This document shows, piece after piece, positions 1-10,578 of a stretch of 64,000 nt of DNA. Made by a program: the position numbers and the translations under genes. Each line of letters opens with the position of its first letter. Within the stretch, counting starts at the first letter, position 1. The DNA is from Pseudozyma flocculosa PF-1 (taxonomy: Eukaryota > Basidiomycota > Ustilaginomycetes > Ustilaginales > Ustilaginaceae): NCBI RefSeq assembly GCF_000417875.1, contig NW_006920876.1:638965-702964 (forward strand), read 5' to 3'. The notes beneath the pieces were generated by a model, which worked only from the letters and a program-made list of their open reading frames with translations, ran no database searches and was not told the DNA's origin.

Positions 1-12
1 CCATCGTCCAAG

Positions 13-1180
13 ATGTCATCTTGGTGCGGTGGGGTTTCCGGTACGTCGCCTTGGTCTTGGCACCACTCAGCACCCATCGAGGCACCCCTGACACGCACAC
101 CTCTCTATAACGCTCGACGTGGCGCTGGCGAAGGGCAGACAAGCAACGCTCCTGGACTCGACCCGCCTTACGGCGAGTCAATGCAGGCACCTCGCCACGT
201 TTCTCGAGGAAGAAGGCATGTCGGATCTCGTGGTCCTGCACTGGCGCGAGACAGCCGACATCTTTGTGGCCCACCGCGCCCTGCTTTGCCGTTCCATCGA
301 CCTTTACCTGTCTTCTAGCCTGGAGGAGAGAAGATGGATCGTGGATGTACGAAGGGGAAGCTTGCAGGTGAGTACGGCGTCTACTTCCGACGTCCCCCTG
401 CCTGGCCCGAAGTGGAAGAGATAAGGGCCGCCGACCGACTGACGCACGCTGCGGACGACCACCCAGATCGCTCCACCGTCGCAACGCTTCATGACCCTTC
501 TCTCGATGCTCCGACAGCGTTTAGAGGATGTGTCGATCAACCTGATTGCCATCTCGCCTTCCTCTGCCGATCAGGGCCAGACAATGCTAGGGACGACCCT
601 TTCCGGCTTCCTGCTAGAGTACACGACCATCTACTCTCTCGAGGACCCCACACCATCCGCGTCGTCCTCTCCACCCTCTGCCTCTCCCTTCTCGTTGCAG
701 ACATCGACCAACGCATCACAACCACTGAGACACGACGAGGAAGAAGAGGGACGATTCCAACGAGGAGAGGAAGAGGAGGACGACGCAGAGGTGGCATGGA
801 TCGAGACTCCAAACGCCCTCGCCCACCAAGCTTTGAACCTATGCAGGGTCTTCCTCGACTTGCCGAGCCCTACGTCGTCGTCAAGAGGCGCAAGAAGTCG
901 CAGTGAAAATGCAAGGCAAAGCGCGCCGCCGCCGACGACGACGAGGCGGAGGAAGGAGATCCGCGCATTCAGCTGGCCTCGATCCTTACAGCATCTCCTT
1001 CCGACGACGCAGCAAGTCGAGGATGGGATACGCAGCCAACTACAAGAAAGGATCGAGAGGCTCCGTGCCATCCGGCTCGTAGGCGGCGACAACGACCAGG
1101 CGTCCGCAAGAGCGTCCCTGGCGCGCGCGCACGTCGACGTCGTCTTTGAGACCATCACCCTCGATCGGGTGGCGTTGTAG
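13..1180 (+). CDS. hypothetical protein, three-exon model
   Basis: I do not recognise this protein with confidence. The model joins ATG 13-40, 144-367 and 467-1180. Introns 41-143 (GTACGT..AG, with a CTGAC-like branch site) and 368-466 (GTGAGT..CAG) both keep the frame, giving about 321 residues. The N-terminal half is compact and hydrophobic ([40 protein letters not shown]). It is followed by a conserved-looking stretch ([20 protein letters not shown]), an acidic low-complexity insert, and a final helix ending [13 protein letters not shown]. The layout faintly recalls the UPF0739/C1orf74 (DUF4504) family, but this is a weak impression. The second exon opens only after an in-frame TGA at 89, so an upstream exon is needed; ATG 13 is the best candidate inside the window, but the true start could lie to the left. 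The gene converges on the next one. Confidence 0.45.
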
Positions 1181-1220
1181 TGGTCCGTCGTACCGCCGCA
1201 CCAAGGGAGTTGTACTACCG

Positions 1221-1227
1221 CTGCTGC

Positions 1228-1282
<55 letters not shown>
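1221..1282. repeat. (CTG)n microsatellite
   Basis: About twenty CTG units with one CCG interruption near the left end lie just after the stop of the upstream gene. This is between two convergent genes, so probably in 3' untranslated sequence. Reverse-strand reading gives a poly-serine ORF that I regard as spurious. Confidence 0.9.
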
Positions 1283-1466
1283 ACATAGGCTGTGCATTTG
1301 ACCGGTGCGATTTGCTAAACTCGACAAATAGAATGCGCTGACTAGGTTGCTGTTTGCAGACATATCCGGAACGGACGCCAATGTTCGGAACCTCCCTCCC
1401 GGATGCTTCGCCCCAGAGGCGGAAGACACCTTCAATCGGATGCGCGACCATCCTGATCGAATGACG

Positions 1467-4400
1467 CTAATCGTGCTCGTCGACATCAAAGGGCGTGATC
1501 CACGTAGCGAGATCCTCGTCGACGACGTTGCCATCCCCCTGCCTCTTGCCCAGCTTCCGCTTCATCTTGGCCTTGAGCCTGGCGCGCTTCCCCATGGCCT
1601 CGACCTGCTCGATCCCTCCATCCTCGAGGGCGAGGTTGTTGAAGTCGACCTCGTCCTCGTGCTCCGAGTCCATGAGGTTGACGTGGCTCTCGTTGCCATT
1701 GCTGGGGCCCGGCTCAAAAGTCGACGAATGACCCTCTGCTGTTGTGGCCGTGGTGTCGACCGAAGGGCGGTGGAACATCGAGCTCGCAAATGACTGGTTG
1801 GTCTTGGTCGTCGTCAGGCTCAAACTCGACGCTGTGTTGTTGGTGCCGCCGCTGCCCGACCCAGACGCCAGCAGCGCGCCGGCACTCGCCAGCGCCTTCT
1901 GCTTCTTGATGAAGCCCTCGTCGTGACGCTCAATGGCGTGGTGCAGGTCGCGCGGGCTGTGACGCGCCGTGTGGCTTGAAGTGGGACAGGCAGCGCTGAA
2001 GGTGTGGGCGAGGTGCAGATGCTGGGCCAGCTTCACCATGGGGAGCGGGAGGCTCGGCGGCTGCCTCGGCAGGTAGATGAGCCTCCTGGCAGACCCGCGG
2101 CCGGCGTAGAAGGCATCCAGGCGCTTCGACTCGCTCTGCGCTGCCCTGTACGCTGCGCTCTGGTGAAAGGCGCGCGCGGCCGCCGGCGAGGGGACTAGCG
2201 ACATGCAAATGGACACGTGCGCCGGAGGCTTGTTGGGGCCCGTCCGTGGCATCAGACCCGTGTTCTGCGCGTATCGAGCATAATCGCCGACTCCGTAGCC
2301 CATCTCGGCCTTGGTCGGCGTGACGAACTCGATCTCGACCCGAAGGAAGCACTTGGCTCGCGATCGGTCGTGAGACGTCGCGGCCGAGGCGGCATCCGCC
2401 ACCTCTTCCGGTCCAGCTTCGATCCTCGTGTTGCCGTACCATGCCAGAGCACGCAGCAGGCTCTTCCACGAGTGGGCGCGGACGACGAAATAGGGGCCGC
2501 GGGTTCCGACGACGGCCGGCGATCGATTGCCTGCGCTGCCGGTGCCAACAGCGCGAGGTGCGGTCACGCTGGTGAGCTGCAGAGCGTTGGGGAAATAGTA
2601 CTTGGCCGCCGTCTCGCCTTCGCCGGGCTCGTGAACCTTCTCTAGCTGTGTCGCAAACGGCTGCGATGCAAAACCGAAATCGACGCCAGCGATTGCTTTT
2701 TTGCCTCGAGAGGCCTGCGACTGCTGCTGAGGCGAAGGCGACGCGACGAGCGGCGCCGCTCCGGTCGAGGTGCGTTGTGGTGACGCGGGGGACTCATGCG
2801 CTGGTGAAGCCTCTAGAGCGGAGGCAACTATGCCGGCAGCTACAGAAGGGGTAGCAGTGCTGTCTGCCTGCTTCGGTGGTGGCTGTGGCGGCGTCGAGAG
2901 CGCTTCTCGTTCGTGCCGGTTGATTGAGACCGAGGAATGGCGTCGGTCTCGACCGCCTACGGGCAAACCGGTCATCCTGCTGAAATCCAACGCCGCTTCG
3001 ACGGCGGGAGAGCTGACCCGACTGTTGGACGCCGTATGAGCTGGGCTAGGTCCGGCGAACGAATCCACTGGGCTCGGCGCCTCGTCTCGGAGATTTGGAT
3101 CAAAGTCGTACGCTGAAGGACTCTGTAGGTAGCTCAGCTCCGTCCGGCAGGCTGTCGATGATGGAGTCGCGGATTGCGTCATCTTGTCGCTGATTCCCCG
3201 GCCGCTGGCACCAGGTTTATGTGCGAACGAGGTATCTGCGGCGGCAGCGGCTTCGTACGGCGGCGGTGCATCGAGCGGGATGATGCTGAAGGGAACCGGA
3301 TCATCAGCATCCGCCGGCATGGCAGGTGACGTTGGAAGAGCGGGCGCGCCTGCTGTTGCGAGAGGCGCCTGGCCCGGGACGGGTGGCAAGGGACGCCTGA
3401 TGGATGGGCGGGCACGAGATGGCTCGGATGGGGCAGACTGAGAGGAGGCGGCGGCCTGCTGCTCCATCTTCTTGGCGAGATCGTAGGCCTCGTTGTGCCC
3501 GGTAAACCTCCAGAACTCCGCCTCGGAGTCTTCGAGATCGTCTTGCACGCCCTCGTTGGCCGCCATCCTCGAGGACCCTTCGCAGGTGGCGTCGCTCTCG
3601 CGTCGTCTCGACTGGTGCTCGAAGAAGGCGATGAGCGATCTCTCTTCGCTCTCACGTCGCCGCCATTCCTCCTCCTGCTGCCTCATGCTTTCGGCGATGG
3701 CGGCCCTTTCTGCTTCAAGCTCCTGCTCGAGCGCCTCTGCCCTCTTCCGCTCCTCTGCTTGAGACGCACGGAGAGCCACCTCGATCTGCATCTGGTCCTC
3801 GGCCGCCGCCTTTTCGCTCTCGCGCTGGGCCGCTTGCCGGCTTTCCTCCAGGATCCGAGCTTCCTCTTCGGCGCGCGCCTTAGAGAGGAGCTCGGCTTCT
3901 CGCTTGCTGTCCTCGACGGCCTTTTCGAGCATCGTCCGCTCCTCCTCAGCTCTTCTGCGGCGTGCGTCCTGCTCGCTAGCGCTGATGGCATAGAGATTCT
4001 CCATCTCAGAGGCCTCCCGTTGCTTCCTACGCTCCTCGTCCAGACGCGCCGACGCCATCGAGGCTGCCAGCGCCTCGTCCAGTTCGGCCCGACACCCAGG
4101 ACAATCGTCGAACTCATGCTCCTGCTGGATCGAGTTGGTCTGCGGCGATGTCGCGGACGTTGCGGACGACTGACGACCTGATCTGCCGATGGCCGACTCG
4201 CTCGCCGACGAACCGGACCCGAAGCGCTGCGGAGGCATCGGCGACGGCGAGAGAGAGGCGGCATGTGCTGAGGGCGTCGTGGGTAGCGGGATGTTCTGCG
4301 CTCGTTCTGAGTGGGCGCTGAAGCCGGACGACTGTCGTCGGGAGCTTGCGTGGCGGCCGTAATCACCCTCGTGTGCCGCGCCAAAGGTGCCGCTCCACTG

Positions 4401-4886
4401 CGACGGCGACGACGATGGTTGCAGGGACTCGTATGGATTCGGCAGCCGATCCCCCTGGGGTAACGCAGGGAGAGGCGACGAGACCATAGGCGCCGGAAAA
4501 GACAAAGAAGCTCTCTGCTGGAAGGGAGGAAGGCTTGGGTGATTCTGCTGAGCTTGCTGCTGCATGCCTGGGGCTTGCAGCTGATAGCCATTCTGTTGAG
4601 GGCGAGCGGGGAGGGTGGTGTGATGCGGCTGCTGGATAGCCGGCGGCGCAACGAATCGCTGCGGTCGAGAGCCCGAGCTCGGAGTCGGGTTCGGACCGAG
4701 CCAGGGACGAGACGGTCCAGCCTGTATGGCGTGGGGAGGGGCGTGGCCGTTGAAGTTGGGCGTCAGCTGTGGCGAGTTCGGTGAAGGCTGACGGTGCGAT
4801 TGCGGTGGTCGGGGCGGCGCGTGCTGGTACCACGTCGAGGTGCCATCATGGCCGTTCGGAGGTGCCGACGAGGACGTCGGCCTCAT
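1467..4886 (-). CDS. proline/glutamine-rich coiled-coil protein with UIM-like helices
   Basis: A single uninterrupted exon codes for about 1,139 residues from the first in-frame ATG at 4886 (numbering below is from the upstream limit of the open frame at 4952, 22 codons earlier). Residues 1-275 are rich in Pro, Ser and Gln. Residues 285-450 form a charged helical region after a CPGC pair. Several segments fit the ubiquitin-interacting motif (acidic patch, hydrophobic-x-x-Ala-hydrophobic-x-x-Ser): near 291 (LDEALAAS), 342 (LEKAVEDS) and 390 (IEVALRAS), plus degenerate copies near 319, 367 and 418. A disordered Pro/Ser-rich middle follows. A folded C-terminal block has RAHSWKSLLRALAWYGNTRI, then FLRVEIEFVTP and HVSICMSLVPSP. 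No enzyme signature was seen. An adaptor binding ubiquitinated cargo is a possible role, by inference only. The open frame continues upstream without a Met, and a run of seven G at 4931-4937 may hide a frameshift. Confidence 0.8.
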   Translation of the reverse strand: MRPTSSSAPPNGHDGTSTWYQHAPPRPPQSHRQPSPNSPQLTPNFNGHAPPHAIQAGPSRPWLGPNPTPSSGSRPQRFVAPPAIQQPHHTTLPARPQQNGYQLQAPGMQQQAQQNHPSLPPFQQRASLSFPAPMVSSPLPALPQGDRLPNPYESLQPSSSPSQWSGTFGAAHEGDYGRHASSRRQSSGFSAHSERAQNIPLPTTPSAHAASLSPSPMPPQRFGSGSSASESAIGRSGRQSSATSATSPQTNSIQQEHEFDDCPGCRAELDEALAASMASARLDEERRKQREASEMENLYAISASEQDARRRRAEEERTMLEKAVEDSKREAELLSKARAEEEARILEESRQAAQRESEKAAAEDQMQIEVALRASQAEERKRAEALEQELEAERAAIAESMRQQEEEWRRRESEERSLIAFFEHQSRRRESDATCEGSSRMAANEGVQDDLEDSEAEFWRFTGHNEAYDLAKKMEQQAAASSQSAPSEPSRARPSIRRPLPPVPGQAPLATAGAPALPTSPAMPADADDPVPFSIIPLDAPPPYEAAAAADTSFAHKPGASGRGISDKMTQSATPSSTACRTELSYLQSPSAYDFDPNLRDEAPSPVDSFAGPSPAHTASNSRVSSPAVEAALDFSRMTGLPVGGRDRRHSSVSINRHEREALSTPPQPPPKQADSTATPSVAAGIVASALEASPAHESPASPQRTSTGAAPLVASPSPQQQSQASRGKKAIAGVDFGFASQPFATQLEKVHEPGEGETAAKYYFPNALQLTSVTAPRAVGTGSAGNRSPAVVGTRGPYFVVRAHSWKSLLRALAWYGNTRIEAGPEEVADAASAATSHDRSRAKCFLRVEIEFVTPTKAEMGYGVGDYARYAQNTGLMPRTGPNKPPAHVSICMSLVPSPAAARAFHQSAAYRAAQSESKRLDAFYAGRGSARRLIYLPRQPPSLPLPMVKLAQHLHLAHTFSAACPTSSHTARHSPRDLHHAIERHDEGFIKKQKALASAGALLASGSGSGGTNNTASSLSLTTTKTNQSFASSMFHRPSVDTTATTAEGHSSTFEPGPSNGNESHVNLMDSEHEDEVDFNNLALEDGGIEQVEAMGKRARLKAKMKRKLGKRQGDGNVVDEDLATWITPFDVDEHD

Positions 4887-4937
4887 CCTCAAGGCTGGCT
4901 TATATGATGGGTCGCTGAGCTGAGGACCACGGGGGGG

Positions 4938-5806
4938 TTGCGTGCGCCGCAAGCTTGGTGGGCGCAGACTTGCTTCGTGGGTCGAATAACGAACTGTAGG
5001 GGTTAGTGTAGGTCGATGACAGCGAGGCCGACGCCGGCATCTTTCGAAAGCCGGAAGTGCCGACGATGCTGGAGGGGAGTAGGTCGGGCCCGCTCGCCCG
5101 CCGCGTGACGCTGCTTTAGCTTCTTGAACAGGCCAAGGTTCGGGAAGGGCCGAGGTCGTGATTCAATCAGAAGACCAGCAGGCAGGGCTTGAGCTTCGTC
5201 TTCGGCTGTCTCCGAGACGGATAGGGCTCCGAGGCTTCCAGCGACGAGGTACAATCAAAGAGCAAGTTCCAGGTGGAGATCCGCGCTCGAGGCAAAGAAA
5301 AAAGATGCGGGACGGATCCAGATAGAGACGACGTCGGAGCAAGAGGTGGAATGAGGGTCTGTATGGCTGGAGGACTCGGTCGGGAAATGAGGGCAGGGGA
5401 TGGATGTGGTGAGAGGCCAAGGAGCAGGCAGGGGCCACCCGCAGCATGATAGCCTGCCTGGCTGCAGGTGCGCTGTTTCGGCACGGGCGGTCTCGGACCT
5501 TGACGCCGTACAGCCTCTCCCTCCACACCTGCTCCGCCGGCGCCCCGCTCCGCGGCTTCAAAGAGGCGCGTCCCTGCTGCTGTCCCCGCCTCGCTCTCTT
5601 TGGCCCAGCCAAGACCCTGGCTTCGATCTGGCTGTGCCGCTCCGCCGAGACCGTAGCATCCTATCGGAAGCCCACTTTTCGGCCACTTTTGGTGTGTCGC
5701 CTGTTCGCAATTGCCCTATTCTGGTCCAATTGACTTGAGATTTGAAGCCTGAGCCAAAGCAGCCCTCCCAATCAGGAACAAGCTGTGCTGGAGTCAAGAT
5801 ACCAGT
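4938..5806. other. upstream region of the coiled-coil gene, no supported gene
   Basis: No convincing gene is seen. ATG 5040 (-) opens a short frame that could be the true N-terminus of the 1467-4886 gene if a frame change occurs at the G7 run. Other open frames here overlap on both strands without splice logic or recognisable protein. Confidence 0.4.
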
Positions 5807-6307
5807 CATAGCTAGCAGCAAAGAGCACGTGGATTTTTGCCAAATGCCAGCCTGCAGTTGGGAGATTGGGCATCATCTACGCTAAAAAATGGCTGTAGGC
5901 CACCTATGGCCGGAAATTGGCGATCTCCTGTGCCAAATTGAGGCTGTAGGCAGCCCTACACCAAACATCAGCGATCTCCTGCACCAATATAAGGCCGTAG
6001 GGCCACTCACGGCCGTTTTCTGAGGGGCAGCTACTGCATTCTTGGCCGTAGGGCCCCCAACAGCCCTGGGCCGACCCTACCCTGCGCTATTTCTGGCCGC
6101 AGGCCACGAGAAAATGGCCATCTCTGCTTACGTCAGCACAGGGGGCCCTGCGCATGCACGCTTGGCCCCTTGCCACCCGGCCCTTTGCAAAATCCATCTG
6201 CCTGCCCACCCGTCTCTCCTCCCCTCCTACCACCACCAACCGACGCCAGCTGCCACGACCTGCCAGCCAGCCCCTGGCCAAGCGCAGCCACCTTGCTGCT
6301 TGCATCT

Positions 6308-7837
6308 CATAGCTAGCGGCAGGGATTTAGCTACGGCCTCGGGAATCGGAGATCTGTTAGGCCCTTGGGGTCTTAGGATACCGCAGGCGGCCAAGGACGG
6401 TATAGGGCTTGCGCGGAGAGGTCAGGGATGAGGAGGAGTGGGATATCGATGCTGTACCAGTCTCCAGTAAGAAGAGGATATAGTACATTTGACAAGGAGA
6501 CCATCAGAGGCCTCCGCAGGAGCCGGGGGACTACATACTAGCTCCCTTGAGCCCCTCCGGGGTCGAGGGGCTGGCTGCGGCAATTGCCGCTCGGCTCCGC
6601 CGCCCGCCAGCACTTCCTCGGGACTCAGGCGCCCGCAGGGGCGTGTTGGGCAGCCGCCTAACAAGATCTCCTTTGCTACCCCAGGGCCGTACCTAGCCGG
6701 TCTACCACTTCGGCCTTTGGGCCGTAGGACTCCTACGCTCCCAGGGCCGTAGGACAGCGTCGCTCCCACACCGCAGGCATAGCATGCACCCACAGCCGTA
6801 TCCTAGCTACAATTCCATTGCAAAACTATGCTACCTACAAGGGCAGCACCAACGGCGCAGAGCAAGGTGGCAGCAGGGCGGCAGCAGAGCGGCAGCAGCG
6901 ACAGCGGCAGAGCATTGTCAGCAGCCAAGTAAGGCGGTGAGGGAGGAGCAGGCAAAAGAGAGACAGGAGCAAAGGAGTCAGCAACGGCGTGCAAGGGAGC
7001 GGGAGACGAGGAGCGGTGGTGGCAACTCACTTGTCACGACCAGGCTGTCAAGCGGAAGGCGGAAAGAAGGCTGTCAATGGTCAAAATCGACGGAGACTTT
7101 GGAGAGGCCTCTCTCCGACGTCTCCGACAATTGATGGCAGGGGCGGAAGTAGCAGCAAAGCGGAATCAGTGGCAAGGCGGCTGGGGCTGGCAGCGGCCCG
7201 GCTGGCGGCTGCGCTTGGCTGGCGGGCGGCTGGCGGGTGGCTGGCAGGGTCAGGCGGCTGAGCTGGGCTGGCTGAGCCGGGCAAGTGGTGGCTGGCTGGC
7301 TGACAGCTGGTGGCTGGCTTCTGGCTGGCGGGTGCTGGCGGGTGCTGGCACGGCCTTGCGGCTGGCCTGGGTTGGCGACTGGCGGCTAGCTGGCGGGTGG
7401 TGTCGGGTGGTGGTGGTAGGATGGCAGGAGAGATGGGTGGGCGGCGGATGGGTTTGGCAAAGTGCTGGGTGGCAAAGGGCCGGGTGGCAAAGGGGCCAGC
7501 GCGCGCGCAGGGCCTCCTGAGCTGACGTAAGCAGAAAGGGCCATATTCTGCGCAGAGTGGGGTTGGCCCAGGGCTGTGGGTGGCCCTACGGCCAAAAATG
7601 CCGTAGCTGCTCCCCAGAAAATGGCCACGGGTGGTTGTACGGCCGAAAAAGCCGTAGGAGATCGCCGCTTTCTGGCCGTAAGTAAACCTACGGCCCCAAA
7701 ATACCGCAGAAGATCGCCGATTTTGGCGGTAGGGCTGCCTATGGCCATTTTTTAGCGTAGGTGACCCCCGATCTCCCGATCACATGGCGTAGGGTGGCCT
7801 ACGGCCAAAATCCACCTGCCCTCTGACGCTAGCTATG
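6308..7837 (+). mobile_element. TIR element copy A, inserted in element I
   Basis: It begins CATAGCTAGCGGCAGGG and ends GACGCTAGCTATG, so the termini are inverted repeats. Positions 6941 to about 7740 match 8697 to about 9496 of copy B at a constant offset of 1,756 bases with only a handful of substitutions. Compared with B and C it carries roughly 350 extra bases (about 6400-6750) near its left end. Three-base flanks are TCT (6305-6307) and CCT (7838-7840), an imperfect target-site duplication at best. ORFs inside are low-complexity (Gly/Trp/Ala-rich) and present in all frames, so no protein is claimed. Confidence 0.7.
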
Positions 7838-8011
7838 CCTGCCAGCCAGCCACCCAAGCCAGCCACCCAGCCAGCCGCCAGCTAAGCGCAGCTGCCAGCC
7901 AAGCGCAGCTGCCAGCTGCCAGCCGGCCCAGCCAGCCACCCAATGAGTTGCCAGCTGCCGCTGCTTCTGCCCTGCCGCTGTCAATCATCGGAAATGTTGG
8001 AGATGCTTTCT

Positions 8012-10578
8012 CATAGAAAGCGTCAAAGGGCACCAGGATTTTGGCCGTACGCAAGCCTACAGCCTGAAATTGTGAAATCGGGGGTCATCTACGCTAAAAA
8101 TGGCCATAGGGCCACCTACGGCCATGAAAAATGGGGCTGTAGGGATACCTACGGCCATTTGCTGAGGGGCAGCTACGGCATTTTGGCCGTAGGGGGCCCT
8201 ACGGCCATTTTCTGAGAGGCAGCCACGGCATTTTTGGCCGTAGGGCCCCCCACAACCTGGGCCGACCCTACCCTGCGCAGAAAATGGCCCTTTCTGCTTA
8301 TGTCAGCTCAGGGGCCTGCTCGCGCGCGCGCAGGCCACCTGGCCCTTTGCCAAATCATAGCTAGGGGCAGAGATTTTCCTACGATTTTGGAAATCGTAGA
8401 CATTCTACAATATGGCAGTGCCGTAGGAGATCGTTAATCCCCTACGGCACCCAGATGCCATAGGGCCACCTACAGCATTTTTGGCCGTAGGCATCCTACA
8501 GCCTGCTTACCGTAGGCCCTCCCTCGCACCCACAGCCGTATGTACTCTACCGGCATTGTATTGCAAAATCTAGTTACACTGATGTGCGGCAGCGCAGCGA
8601 TGGCATTGGTGAGTGGCGGGGCAAGCATGCAGGAAGGCAGGCGGCAGCAGGCAACAGGCAACAGCGGCAGAGCATGTCGGAAGCAAAGAAAGGTAAGGGA
8701 GGAGCAGGCAAAAGAGAGACGGGAGCAAAGGAGTCAGCAACGGCGTGCAAGGGAGCGGGAGACGAGGAGCGGTGGTGGCAACTCACTTGTCACGACCGGG
8801 CTGTCAAGCGGAAGGCGGAAAGAAGGCTGTCAATGGTCAAAATCGACGGAGACTTTGGAGAGGCCTCTCTCCGACGTCTCCGACAATTGATGGCAGGGGC
8901 GGAAGTAGCAGCAAAGCGGAATCAGTGGCAAGGCGGCTGGGGCTGGCAGCGGCCCGGCTGGCGGCTGCGCTTGGCTGGCGGGCGGCTGGCGGGTGGCTGG
9001 CAGGGTCAGGCGGCTGAGCTGGGCTGGCTGAGCCGGGCAAGTGGTGGCTGGCTGGCTGACAGCTGGTGGCTGGCTTCTGGCTGGCGGGTGCTGGCGGGTG
9101 CTGGCACGGCCTTGCGGCTGGCCTGGGTTGGCGACTGGCGGCTAGCTGGCGGGTGGTGTCGGGTGGTGGTGGTAGGATGGCAGGAGAGATGGGTGGGCGG
9201 CGGATGGGTTTGGCAAAGTGCTGGGTGGCAAAGGGCCGGGTGGCAAAGGGGCCAGCGCGCGCGCAGGGCCTCCTGAGCTGACGTAAGCAGAAAGGGCCAT
9301 ATTCTGCGCAGAGTGGGGTTGGCCCAGGGCTGTGGGTGGCCCTACGGCCAAAAATGCCGTAGCTGCTCCCCAGAAAATGGCCACGGGTGGTTGTACGGCC
9401 GAAAAAGCCGTAGGAGATTGCCGCTTTCTGGCCGTAAGTAAACCTACGGCCCCAAAATACCGCAGAAGATCGCCGATTTTGGCCGTAGGGCTGCCTTCGG
9501 CCATTTTTAGCGTAGATGACCCCCGATTTCCTGATTTAAGGCCGTAGGTCAGCCTACAACCAAAATCCACCTGCCCTTTGACGCTAGCTATGAATCCATC
9601 CGCCCGCCCGTCCCATCTCCTGCCCTCCTACCACCACCACCTGACGCCACCTGCCAGCCACCCACCCCTTCGGCCCTGCCATCCAGCTGCCAGCCGCCAC
9701 CTGAGCCAGCCACCAGCCAACCGCCCGGCGCAGTTGCCTGGCCCTGCCCCCTCAGGCCAGCAGCCGCCCGGCGCAGCCAACCGCCAGCCGCCAGCGAGGC
9801 CCAGTCAGCCGCCAGTCAAGCGCAGCCGCCCGGGCCGCCAGCCAGCTGCCCGGCCCAGCGAGCAGCCAGCCACCCGTCAGCCACCTGCCACCAGCCGCCT
9901 GAGCCGCCAGACAGCCGCCCAGGCCGCCAGCCAAGCGCAGCTGCCATCCAAGCGCAGCCGCCAGCCAAGCGCAGCCGCCAGTGAATCCGCTGCCAGCCCA
10001 GACGCCTTGCCACTGATTCTGCTCTGCTGCTACCTTCCGCCCCTGCTGTCAATCGTCGGAGACTTCGCAGGAGGCCTCTCCAAAGTCTCCGATGATTTTG
10101 ACCATTGACAGCCTTCTTTCCGCCTTCCGCTTGACAGCCTCGTTGCAACAAGTGAGTTGCCACCACCGCTCCTCTTCTGCCGCTCTCTTGCACGCCGTTG
10201 CTGACACCTTTGCTGCCCCTCTTCCTTTTGCCTGCTCCTCCCTCACCGCCTTTTCGCTGCTGACGCTCTACCACTGTTGCCTGCTGCCGCCCTGCCGCTC
10301 TGCCACCACCCTGCTGCTTGCTGCCGCCTGCCTTCCTGCCTGCTTGCCCCGCCACCAATGCCATCGCCACGCTGCCGCATATCAGTAATTAGATTTTGCA
10401 ATACAATGCCTGTAGAACACATACGGCTGTGGGTGCAAAGGCAGGCCTACGGTAAGCAGGCCGTCGGACGCCTACAGCCAAAAGTGCCGTAGGGGATTAA
10501 CGATCTCCTACGGCACTGCACTTTTGTAGATGATCTCCGATTCCCAAAATCGTAGGAAAATCTCTGCCCCTAGCTATG
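8012..10578 (-). mobile_element. TIR element copy C, inserted in element I and split by B
   Basis: The left terminus CATAGAAAGCGTCAAAGGG is a mutated version of the family end; the right terminus is CCCCTAGCTATG. The flanking triplets TCT at 8009-8011 and 10579-10581 form a perfect 3-bp direct repeat, and removing C plus one triplet restores continuous element-I sequence. C lies in the reverse orientation relative to A and B and is interrupted by B at 8356-9592; without B it is about 1.33 kb. It is more diverged from A and B than these are from each other. No transposase was seen. Confidence 0.7.
8356..9592 (+). mobile_element. TIR element copy B, nested in C
   Basis: This appears to be a full-length copy of about 1.24 kb. 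It begins CATAGCTAGGGGCAGAG and ends TGACGCTAGCTATG. The flanks are AAT at 8353-8355 and AAT at 9593-9595, a perfect 3-bp target-site duplication. Deleting B with one AAT rejoins the CCCTTTGCCAAAT and CCATCCGCC blocks exactly as they stand in the uninterrupted reverse copy, which supports nesting. The arms carry repeated GGCCGTAGG/CCTACGGCC motifs; the middle is rich in CTGGCGGGTGG-type repeats. It contains no recognisable protein gene. Confidence 0.75.

Noticed and set aside
1040..1534. Poly-serine reverse ORF over the (CTG)n tract
   Set aside because: Translation of a microsatellite between two convergent genes; no other coding support.
7077..9276. Gly/Trp/Ala-rich ORFs inside TIR copies A and B
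   Set aside because: They are read from CTGGCGGGTGG-type repeats, exist in all frames and are interrupted in copy C, so they are not transposase genes.
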